Part shown: one piece after another, positions 1 to 8,009 of the stretch
Position numbering within the stretch: position 1 is the stretch's first letter
How the letters are laid out: each line of letters opens with the position of its first letter
DNA from: Halobacteriales archaeon QS_6_71_20
Lineage (GTDB): Archaea; Halobacteriota; Halobacteria; Halobacteriales; Haloferacaceae
Length of the DNA: 64,000 bases
Assembly (NCBI GenBank): GCA_003020945.1
Contig: PXRU01000002.1
Coordinates: forward strand, 32,060 to 96,059
Reading direction: 5' to 3'
Position numbers and translations under genes: made by a program
Notes under the pieces: generated by a model
The model's database searches: none
Told to the model about the DNA's origin: nothing
The model's input: only the letters and a program-made list of their open reading frames with translations

Positions 1-54
1 GGCGCCGTGGCCCCGGTCGCGCTTGTAGTCGTTGAGTGCCGTTCGCAGCCGCAT
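1..54 (-). CDS. N-terminus of a protein running off the window (MRLRTALNDYKRDRGHGA...)
   Basis: ATG on minus strand at 54, open to the window edge; only 18 codons visible. Confidence 0.4.
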   Translation of the reverse strand, partial: MRLRTALNDYKRDRGHGA

Positions 55-133
55 CCACCGGTGTAACTACGCCACCGGTTAAAGTCTCCGCGGTACGTGA
101 CCGGTTCACACCTCCGATCCGCGGGAGGAGACG

Positions 134-244
134 GGCTCTCCGCCGGCCGCGAGACAACCCGGCTGTCCGCCGGTCGTGAGATGACACCGGCTGTCCGCCG
201 GTCGTGAGACGGAACGGGCTCTCTGCCGGGTGCGGGACCGAAGG
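134..244. repeat. four imperfect tandem copies of a 27-28 nt unit (ggctgtccgccggtcgtgaga...)
   Basis: units start at 134, 161, 189 and 217 by direct reading. Confidence 0.85.
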
Positions 245-261
245 GCCGTCCACGCGACGGC

Positions 262-2325
262 TCAGTCCCGGACCGGCACCACGACCACGTCGGAGACGGT
301 CACGGTCGACCCGTCGTCGACCCCCCCGCCCACGGACCCCTCGGCGTCGACGCCCACTACCTCCCCGGTCACGAGGTCCGTCCCGTCGACCGACTCCGAC
401 GGCCGGACCTCGGCGGCGTCCGTCGCGAAGTTGAGCGCCGCGACGACCGCGGTGCCGTCGGCGGCCTCCCGGCGGTAGGCGACGACGGAGTCGGGGTCGC
501 CCTCGGGGACGGCGTAGTCGATCCGGGACAGGTCGGCGCGGTGTGTCAGGGCGGGGTGGTCGTCCCGGAGCGCGAGCAGCCGGCGGTAGTGGTCCCGGAG
601 GTCCTCGCGGACGTTCGCGTGGTCCAGCCGGTCGCGCCGGCCCAGTTGGCCGGTCTCCTGGCCGGCGTACACCATCGGAGCGCCCGGCAGCGTCGTCAGC
701 GCGCCCGCGGCCGCGCGGGCGGCCGCCTCGCCGTAGGAGGCGAGGTAGCGCGACTCGTCGTGGTTCTCGTGGTACAGCATGAAGGAGGCGTGCTCGGGGA
801 AGCCGACGCGGCGGCGCCCCTCGACGGCGTCGAGGATCCCCTCGGCGGGCTCGTTGCCGGCGCCGACCTCCCGGACCGCGAACGCCGTCGTCGAGTCGAA
901 GTGCATGTCGAACAGCCCCGCCTGGAAGTCCGGGATGTACGGGATCGTCTCGTCGAGCAGGAGGAACTCCGAGTCGGCCGCCTTCACGCGGTCGTGCACT
1001 TCCATCCAGAAGCCGTTCGGCACCGCCCACGCCATGTCACAGCGGAAGCCGTCGACCAGCGGTGCCCACTCGTCGACGACGTCGAGGAGGTGGCGGCGCA
1101 CCGCCAGGGAGGCGAACTCGAAGTTGGCGATCAGCTCCCAGTCGAAGTACGTCCCCGGCTCGCCGCTCTCCTGCCACTCGTACCAGGAGCGGTACTCGCT
1201 GTCGGGGTTCCCGTATGCGTCCCGGAAGCGGGGATGGTCGCGCGCCGAGTGGTTGCACACCAGGTCGAACAGGACGGACATCCCGCGGTCGTGGGCCGCC
1301 TCGACCAGCGCCTCGTACGCCTCGCGGCCGCCCAGGTCCGCGGCGACCGAGAAGAAGTCCGTGATGTTGTAGCCGTGCGGCGCGCCGTCGTGCTGGAGCA
1401 CCGGGGTGAGCCACAGCGTGTCGACGCCGAGGTCGGCCAGGTCGTCGAGGCGCTCGCGGATCGCCGCCAGGGGGGAACCCCCGCGGTCCGACTCCGCGAA
1501 CGTCCGCACGTACACCTCGTAGATGGTCGAGTCGAGCGCCCACTCCGGGGGGTCGTACGGCCGCGCGACGGCGATCCCGTCGCCGTCGGTGGCCGCGTCG
1601 GCATCGGAGCCGGCGTCCTCGCCGGCCACACCGCCGGCGGCGTCGTCCCCGGCGCCCGTGCGTCGCACGTCGACGGCGTCCTGCACGCCGTAGGCGCGCC
1701 CGGTCACGGGAACCGCGTAGATCCGGGCGCGCTCCGGGAGGCGCTCGCGGGGCACCCGCAGGGTTCGCCCCTCGACGGTCACGTCCGAGTCGGCCAGGTC
1801 GTCGCGGTCGTCGATCATGAACTCGACGCGAGGGGGGTCGTCGCCGCCGGCGACGCCGCCGCCGCGCGGGCGCACCTCCGCCTCGACGCGCACCTCGTCG
1901 TCGCCGACGGCCGTCCGGAGGCGGACGCGGGGGCGCTCGACGTCGCCGTCGCCGTCGCGCGATGGGCGGGCGGAGCCGGCGGCCTCCCCGGGCGCGGTCC
2001 CGTCGGGGTCGCCGGTTAGCGCCCCGTCGGCGGCGGCCTCGGCCGCGGAGTACCCTTCGCGCTCGCCGACGGACGGTCGGGTCTCGGCCGCGAACGCGTG
2101 AACGCTCAAGTCGTGGCTCGTGTCGCCGGCGTCGAGCCGGAGCAGGTAGCGGCCGGCGACGTCCGGGCCGAACCGCTGGACGGCCCCCTCGCCAACGCTC
2201 GCGGTCGATCCCTCCGGCGCCCGGACGAGGCGCCACTCGTAGTCGGCGCTCGGGTCCGGATCGCGGGGCGCGAGCTCCACGGCCTCCCCGACCGCACAGA
2301 CGCGCGGTCGCCCCGGGTGTTTCAT
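262..2325 (-). CDS. alpha-amylase family glycosyl hydrolase (GH13)
   Basis: IYEVYVRTFAES, GVDTLWLTPVLQ, VDGFRCDMAWAVP, LLLDETIP, FMLYHENHDESR typical of GH13; start chosen at MKHPGRPRV, an upstream ATG at 2346 is possible. Confidence 0.93.
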   Translation of the reverse strand: MKHPGRPRVCAVGEAVELAPRDPDPSADYEWRLVRAPEGSTASVGEGAVQRFGPDVAGRYLLRLDAGDTSHDLSVHAFAAETRPSVGEREGYSAAEAAADGALTGDPDGTAPGEAAGSARPSRDGDGDVERPRVRLRTAVGDDEVRVEAEVRPRGGGVAGGDDPPRVEFMIDDRDDLADSDVTVEGRTLRVPRERLPERARIYAVPVTGRAYGVQDAVDVRRTGAGDDAAGGVAGEDAGSDADAATDGDGIAVARPYDPPEWALDSTIYEVYVRTFAESDRGGSPLAAIRERLDDLADLGVDTLWLTPVLQHDGAPHGYNITDFFSVAADLGGREAYEALVEAAHDRGMSVLFDLVCNHSARDHPRFRDAYGNPDSEYRSWYEWQESGEPGTYFDWELIANFEFASLAVRRHLLDVVDEWAPLVDGFRCDMAWAVPNGFWMEVHDRVKAADSEFLLLDETIPYIPDFQAGLFDMHFDSTTAFAVREVGAGNEPAEGILDAVEGRRRVGFPEHASFMLYHENHDESRYLASYGEAAARAAAGALTTLPGAPMVYAGQETGQLGRRDRLDHANVREDLRDHYRRLLALRDDHPALTHRADLSRIDYAVPEGDPDSVVAYRREAADGTAVVAALNFATDAAEVRPSESVDGTDLVTGEVVGVDAEGSVGGGVDDGSTVTVSDVVVVPVRD

Positions 2326-2426
2326 GGCCGGGCCGTCGAACGGCACCCGTTTCGCTCTTTCGCCCGCGCGCCGCCCGGCCGGAGCGCGGGGAACCGCTAA
2401 GTGGTCCCCCGGGGAACGAGCCCCGC

Positions 2427-2819
2427 ATGGACGGAAACGACGACGCCGACCGGACCGGGACGGCCGCGCGGCCGGTCTCGGTCGACATCGACATCGCCGA
2501 CGGCCGGACGACGATCGCGGTGAGCGGCGACCGGGACGCCGCCGTCGTCGTCCGGTCGGCCGCCGGCGAGCGGATCTACCTCCCGCCGGAGGACTTCGAC
2601 CGTCCGCCCGCGTCGGACAGCCCCTACCAGCCCGCGGGCGACGCCGACAGCCCGTACCAGTCGGCCGCCGGCGACAGCCCGTATCAGTCGGCGGACGGCT
2701 CCGACAGCCCCTACCGGCGCGGCGGCGGCGCGCGCGAGCACGTCGGGCTCGAACCGACGGCCGACGGCTTCCAGATCGTCCACCCGGAGCCGGCCGACGA
2801 CGTCCGGATCCTCCGGTAG
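2427..2819 (+). CDS. small haloarchaeal protein with repeated DSPYQ/SPYR motifs
   Basis: ORF MDGNDDADRTG...DDVRILR; four SPYQ-like repeats. Confidence 0.75.
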   Translation: MDGNDDADRTGTAARPVSVDIDIADGRTTIAVSGDRDAAVVVRSAAGERIYLPPEDFDRPPASDSPYQPAGDADSPYQSAAGDSPYQSADGSDSPYRRGGGAREHVGLEPTADGFQIVHPEPADDVRILR

Positions 2820-2892
2820 GCGCCCGAAAGCCCGCCGCAGACGGAGCCGACGCCCGAACGCTCCGCGACCGGCGTCCCCGGCGGAACGGCGG

Positions 2893-3957
2893 TCACTCGT
2901 CGTCCGCGTCGGCGAGGACCCGCTCGTAGAACGCCGCGTGTTCGTCCGCGACCGCCTCCCACGTCCGCACGTCGTACTCGATGGGCGTGTCCAGCGAGAG
3001 CGCGTACTCGATCCCGTCGGCGACGGCGTCGGAGTCGGGCTCCACCTCGATGAGGCAGTCCCCCGGCAGCACCTCCGAGGCGCCGCTGGGTCCGGCGACG
3101 ACGCGCGTGCCGACCGACAGCGCCTCGACGATGGTGATCCCGAACGGCTCCGCGAGCGACGGCGAGACGAACAGGTCCGCGCCGGCGTAGTAGTCGCCCA
3201 ACTCCTCCTCGGGGACGTAGCCGACGAACTCCACCCGGTCCTCGACGCCGAGCAGCTCGACGAACCGCTTCAGCTGGGCGGTGAGGTGGCCGGTCCCGCC
3301 GATCACCAGCGTCACGTCGTCGCGGCGGAGCTTCGGGAGCGCGTACAGCAGGTGCGACAGCCCCTTCTGGTCCGTATGGCGACCGACGAAAAACAGCATC
3401 GCCCCGTCGATCCCCAGCTCCGCCTTCAGGTCCCGGCCGGTCGGCTCGACCGACGAGAAGCCGTTGTAGATGACGTCGGCGTCGCCACCGTACTCGTGGG
3501 CGAGCTTCCTGGCGGTGAACTCGCTGACGGCCAGCAGGTGGTCCGAGCGGTTGACGACGCGCTGTTCGGTGCGCCTCTCGCGGTCGGGCGGCTCCGCGTT
3601 GCGGTCCGAGGACAGCGAGTGGAAGGTGGTGACCCACTCGACGTCGTGGCTGGACTGCGCGCGCGACCCCGGGTTGTAGCCGAACCAGTCGTTGGTGTGG
3701 ACGACGTCGGCGTCGGCCGCGTGCTCGACGAACGCGCCCGAGAGCCGCCCGATCCGGGTGATGATGTCCCCCTCGCCGGTCGAGACGCCGTGGATCCCCT
3801 CGCGACCCTCCGGGGCGTACTCCGCGGGCAACACCAGCTCCACGGTGACGCCGTCGCGCTCGCGGAGCCGCTCGAACAGCTCGCCGACCGCCGTGTCCAG
3901 CCCGCCGGTCACGTTCGGGGGGAACCCCCACCCCAGCATCAGGACCTTGTACGGCAT
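2893..3957 (-). CDS. GT4 family glycosyltransferase (glycogen synthase-like)
   Basis: MLGWGFPPNVTGGLD..., VHTNDW, FVGRHTDQKGL, PSLAEPFGITIVEA. Confidence 0.93.
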   Translation of the reverse strand: MPYKVLMLGWGFPPNVTGGLDTAVGELFERLRERDGVTVELVLPAEYAPEGREGIHGVSTGEGDIITRIGRLSGAFVEHAADADVVHTNDWFGYNPGSRAQSSHDVEWVTTFHSLSSDRNAEPPDRERRTEQRVVNRSDHLLAVSEFTARKLAHEYGGDADVIYNGFSSVEPTGRDLKAELGIDGAMLFFVGRHTDQKGLSHLLYALPKLRRDDVTLVIGGTGHLTAQLKRFVELLGVEDRVEFVGYVPEEELGDYYAGADLFVSPSLAEPFGITIVEALSVGTRVVAGPSGASEVLPGDCLIEVEPDSDAVADGIEYALSLDTPIEYDVRTWEAVADEHAAFYERVLADADDE

Positions 3958-4128
3958 CGCGTCGTGTATCGACGGACCGGCACTTAATCGCTCGGCGTGA
4001 ACGAACGGGTCACGGCCCGATCCGCCTCGGTCCGACACACCCCGGTTCGCCTTGCTCCGACTCGCCTCGGTCCGACTCGTTCCGACTCGGCCCGACCCTT
4101 GATACGGCCGCCCCGCGAGGTGTCGCCA

Positions 4129-5619
4129 ATGCGGTTCGACAGACGAAGCGGCGTGCTGCTCCACCCGACCGCGCTCCCCGGCCCGCACGGGATCGGCGAT
4201 CTCGGCGCGGGCGCACGATCGTTTATCGATTTCCTCGACCGGGCCGACCAGTCGATCTGGCAGGTGTGTCCGCTCGGCCCTACGGCCGGCATCCACGGCC
4301 ACTCCCCGTACCAGACGTACTCCGGGTTCGCCGGCAACCCCCTGCTGGTCGACCTCCGCGCGCTCGGCGAGCGCGGCTACCTGACCGACGACGACCTCGC
4401 GCCCGACGACGCCTTCTCCCGCCACGAGACGAACTACGACGCCGTCGAGTCGTTCAAGACCGACCGCCTCCGAGCCGCCTTCGAGCGGTTCCGCGCCGAC
4501 GCCCCGGACGACGAGCGGGCGGCGTTCGCGGCGTATCGCGAGCGCGAGGCCGACTGGCTCGCCGACTACGCGCTGTTTCGCGCGCTGAAACGCGAGTTCG
4601 ACGGCGACCCCTGGACGCGGTGGCCCGAGCCGGTCCGGACGCGCGACCCCGACGCCCTCGCGTCCCGCCGCGAGGACCTCGCCGACGAGGTCGCCTTCCG
4701 GGCGTTCTGCCAGTGGACGTTCGACCGCCAGTGGAGCGACCTCCGCGAGACCGCCGCCGACCGCGGGATCGAGCTGCTGGGCGACCTCCCGATCTACGTC
4801 GCGCTCGACTCCGCGGACGTGTGGGCCGCGCCGGCGGCGTTCGACCTGACCGAGGGGGGCCGTCCCGCCGCGGTCGCGGGCGTCCCGCCGAACCCCGGCG
4901 ACGACGGCCAGCGCTGGGGCAACCCCGTCTACGACTGGGGCCACCTCGCGGACACCGGCTACGAGTGGTGGCTCGACCGGCTCCGGCGACTGTTCGCGTT
5001 CGTCGACTACGCCCGGCTCGACCACTTCAAGGGGTTCGACGAGTTCTGGGCGATCCCCGCCGACAGCGACGACCCCGCCGACGGCGAGTGGCGTGAGGGA
5101 CCGGGGCGCGCGTTCTTCGAGGCCGTCCGCCAGGAGTTCGGCGCGCTCCCGTTCGTCGCCGAGGACCTGGGCTTTCTCGACCCCGACAGCGCCGCGCTCA
5201 GGGAGGCGTTCGACGTCCCGGGAATGCGCGTGCCGCAGTACGCCGACTGGTGTGAGGCCGGCCACCGCTACCAGCCGATGCACTACCCGGAGGACGCGGT
5301 CGCGTACACCTCGACCCACGACACCGACACGGCGGTGGGCTACTACGAGGGACTCGACGGACGCCAGCGCGAGTGCCTCCACTACAACCTCGGCACCGAC
5401 GGCGTCGAGATCGAGTGGGACCTCGTCGAGGCGGTGTGGAACTCCGACGCCACCCTCGCGGTGACGACCGTTCAGGACCTCCTCGGACTCGACAGCCACG
5501 CCCGCTTCAACACGCCCGGGACGGCGGAGGGGAACTGGCGCTGGCGCGTCACTGAGGCGGGACTCGACGGCGACGTCGCCGACCGGCTCGCGCGCGTCAC
5601 CGACGCGACCGTCCGCTGA
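4129..5619 (+). CDS. malQ: 4-alpha-glucanotransferase
   Basis: RRSGVLLHPTALPGPHGIGDLG, QVCPLGPT..GHSPYQTYSGFAGNPLLVDL, ARLDHFKGFDEFWAIP, AEDLG. Confidence 0.95.
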   Translation: MRFDRRSGVLLHPTALPGPHGIGDLGAGARSFIDFLDRADQSIWQVCPLGPTAGIHGHSPYQTYSGFAGNPLLVDLRALGERGYLTDDDLAPDDAFSRHETNYDAVESFKTDRLRAAFERFRADAPDDERAAFAAYREREADWLADYALFRALKREFDGDPWTRWPEPVRTRDPDALASRREDLADEVAFRAFCQWTFDRQWSDLRETAADRGIELLGDLPIYVALDSADVWAAPAAFDLTEGGRPAAVAGVPPNPGDDGQRWGNPVYDWGHLADTGYEWWLDRLRRLFAFVDYARLDHFKGFDEFWAIPADSDDPADGEWREGPGRAFFEAVRQEFGALPFVAEDLGFLDPDSAALREAFDVPGMRVPQYADWCEAGHRYQPMHYPEDAVAYTSTHDTDTAVGYYEGLDGRQRECLHYNLGTDGVEIEWDLVEAVWNSDATLAVTTVQDLLGLDSHARFNTPGTAEGNWRWRVTEAGLDGDVADRLARVTDATVR

Positions 5620-5686
5620 CGCCGCCGGCTCGCTCGCGATCGCCGGACTCACAACGCATAAGCGGCCGCCGGCCGACGCCCCGGCA

Positions 5687-6424
5687 ATGCGACACGCCCG
5701 CATCCGCGACCCGGCAGGCACGGTCCGCACCGGCACGTACGACGACGGCGTCGTAACCGCGGCCGGCCGGGCGTACGACACCGCGGACGACGACGTGGAC
5801 CTGCTCGCCCCCTGCGAGCCGACGAAGATCGTCTGCGTCGGCCTCAACTACGCCGACCACGCCGCCGAGCGCGACAGCGAGATCCCCGAGCGGCCGCTGC
5901 TGTTCCTCAAGCCGCCGAACGCGGTCGCCGACCCCGGCTCGACCGTCGAGCTTCCGGCCGGGAAACGGCGGGTCGACCACGAGGCCGAGATCGCGTTCGT
6001 GACGGGCGAGCAGGCGCGCGACGTCGACGCCGACGACGCGATGGAGTACGTCGCGGGGTTCACCTGCCTGAACGACGTCTCGAACCGCGACGACCAGAGC
6101 CGCGAGCAGAACTGGGTCCGCGGCAAGGCGTTCGACGCCTCCGCGCCGATCGGCCCCTGTATCGCCGACCCCGAGGACGTCCCCGCGGACGCGGCCGTCG
6201 AACTCCGCGTGAACGGGGAGCCGAGGCAGGCCTCCTCGCGCGAGGAGTTCATCTTCTCGGTCGGCGACCTCGTCGAGGAGATCACGACGTACATGACGCT
6301 GGAGCCGGGCGACGTGGTGTCGACGGGGACGCCCGCGGGCGTCGCGCCGTTGGCCGACGGCGACCGCGTCGAGGTGGCGGTCGAGGGCGTCGGCGTCCTC
6401 GAACACGACGTGTCCGCGGAGTAG
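5687..6424 (+). CDS. fumarylacetoacetate hydrolase family protein
   Basis: CVGLNYADHAAE, FLKPPNAVADPG, VDHEAEIAFV, GDVVSTGTPAGV. Confidence 0.93.
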   Translation: MRHARIRDPAGTVRTGTYDDGVVTAAGRAYDTADDDVDLLAPCEPTKIVCVGLNYADHAAERDSEIPERPLLFLKPPNAVADPGSTVELPAGKRRVDHEAEIAFVTGEQARDVDADDAMEYVAGFTCLNDVSNRDDQSREQNWVRGKAFDASAPIGPCIADPEDVPADAAVELRVNGEPRQASSREEFIFSVGDLVEEITTYMTLEPGDVVSTGTPAGVAPLADGDRVEVAVEGVGVLEHDVSAE

Positions 6425-6472
6425 CGGCCGAAGGCGGCGGTCTCCGGGGCGGCCGCGGACGCCCCGCGCCGG

Positions 6473-7132
6473 CTACAGCCCCGAAACGAGGTCGCGCAAC
6501 ACCGCCCGCGGGTCGTCCGCCTTCGCGACGCCGGAGGCGAGCAACACCCCCGTCGCGCCCAGTTCGCCGGCGGCGGCCACGTCCGCGCCGGCGGAGATGC
6601 CGGCGCCACAGAACAGGTCGACGTCGGCGTCGACCGCCGCCACGGCGGCGACGGAGTCCTCCACGACGGCGGGGTCGGCGCTGGCGACGGAGACGTCGCC
6701 GCCGATGAGCTCCGGCGGTTCGACCGCCACGGCGTCGGGTCCGAGCGCCGCGGCCGCGCCGGACTGCGCGGGGTTGTTGGCGCACACGACCGTCTCCAGG
6801 CCCGCGCGCTCGGCCGCCGACAGGGAGGCGTCGATGTCGGCCAGCCGCAGTCGGTTCTCCGAGTGGTTGATCAGCGTGCCCGTCGCGCCGGCGTCGGCGA
6901 CCGCCTCCGCGAGCGTCGACCCGGTGTGGCTCCCGTGCTCGACGGGGGAGACGTGTTGTGCCCATGTCTCGACGCCGGTGTCCGCGACCGCGGCGAGGTG
7001 GGCCGCCTGCGGCGCGACGGCGACGCGGGCGCCGGTGTCGTCGGCGACGGCCGCACAGGCCTCGGCGATCGCGACGGGATCACACGGGTACGCCTTCAGG
7101 TTGACGAGGATCAGCGTGTCGGAGTCTACCAT
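6473..7132 (-). CDS. tpiA: triosephosphate isomerase (archaeal)
   Basis: [31 protein letters not shown]. Confidence 0.94.
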   Translation of the reverse strand: MVDSDTLILVNLKAYPCDPVAIAEACAAVADDTGARVAVAPQAAHLAAVADTGVETWAQHVSPVEHGSHTGSTLAEAVADAGATGTLINHSENRLRLADIDASLSAAERAGLETVVCANNPAQSGAAAALGPDAVAVEPPELIGGDVSVASADPAVVEDSVAAVAAVDADVDLFCGAGISAGADVAAAGELGATGVLLASGVAKADDPRAVLRDLVSGL

Positions 7133-7192
7133 GTCCGTCCCACGACCCGGCGGCCGAAAAGTCGCTTCGGTCGGGCGCGGCGCGACGGTCGG

Positions 7193-7717
7193 CTACTCGT
7201 CGTTGCGCTGGACCACGTCGCCGAGGGTCATGCTCCCCGAGGAGGAGCCCTCCCAGTCGGCGTCGTCGACCTCCCGTCCCTCGACCAGCGAGATGCCGAG
7301 CTTGCGCTCCAGCTTCTCCTGGATGTCGTCCTCCGGGAGGATGTCGGCCCGTTCGAGCTTCCGGACGACAGAGGCCTTCTCGTTGATGTCGCTCGCGAGT
7401 TCCTCCCGGCTCATCCCCTCGGCCTCGCGAGCCCGGCGGATCCGGTCGTCGTAGTCGGCCGCGACCGTCTCCATGTCGTCGAACATGTCCCGCTGGCGGG
7501 AGCTCGACGACGAGGACGAGCCCGACGACCCCGACGAGCCGGACGAGGAGGAGGAAGACGAGGAGGTGGAGTACTTCGTGGACGCCGAGGAGCCGCTCTC
7601 CGTGCGAACCTCGGTGCCGAACTCCGAGCAGTCGCCGCAGAGCTCCAGTTCCGCGCCCTCGACTTTCGTGGCGGTGAGCGACGCCTTCTCCGCACCGCAC
7701 ATCTCACACTGGGGCAT
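7193..7717 (-). CDS. archaeal multiprotein bridging factor 1-like (zinc ribbon + HTH) with Ser/Gly linker
   Basis: MPQCEMCGAEK...LCGDCSEFG, Ser-rich linker, RRAREAEGMSREELASDINEKASVVRKLE. Confidence 0.93.
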   Translation of the reverse strand: MPQCEMCGAEKASLTATKVEGAELELCGDCSEFGTEVRTESGSSASTKYSTSSSSSSSSGSSGSSGSSSSSSSRQRDMFDDMETVAADYDDRIRRAREAEGMSREELASDINEKASVVRKLERADILPEDDIQEKLERKLGISLVEGREVDDADWEGSSSGSMTLGDVVQRNDE

Positions 7718-7826
7718 ACGCCCCGGTAGCGCGTTGCCGCGTATAAAAGGTGTGCCACCCGTCGATCGGGAGCCCGTTTTATACTTCGATTATTGATAGA
7801 TAGTTCGGGGGTCGTTCTATCAGGAT

Positions 7827-7851
7827 GTTTCAGATATATTGATTCTGAAAC
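7827..7851. promoter_or_regulatory. perfect 8-bp inverted repeat GTTTCAGA-n9-TCTGAAAC flanking a TATA-like sequence
   Basis: gtttcagatatattgattctgaaac, 21 nt upstream of the 7872 ATG. Confidence 0.6.
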
Positions 7852-7871
7852 CGGCCTTCGTTGATGTTACG

Positions 7872-8009
7872 ATGTCACAGACCGACACGTCGATGACGGA
7901 GTGGCTGTCCGAGCACCCGCGGATGATGGGCGCGCTGTTCACGCTCGTCCTGCTGCTGTCGCAGGCGGGAAGCGTTGCGGGTTCGCAGGCCGCTACTGCC
8001 GGTCCGTAG
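7872..8009 (+). CDS. 45-aa small protein with one hydrophobic segment (resembles the short DUF7503-type haloarchaeal peptides)
   Basis: MSQTDTSMTEWLSEHPRMMGALFTLVLLLSQAGSVAGSQAATAGP; below the length cut-off of the ORF track; family name from memory. Confidence 0.75.
   Translation: MSQTDTSMTEWLSEHPRMMGALFTLVLLLSQAGSVAGSQAATAGP

Noticed and set aside
541-2019. Long plus-strand ORF (492 aa) opposite the amylase
   Set aside because: Antisense shadow ORF of high-GC coding sequence; minus-strand frame has clear GH13 motifs
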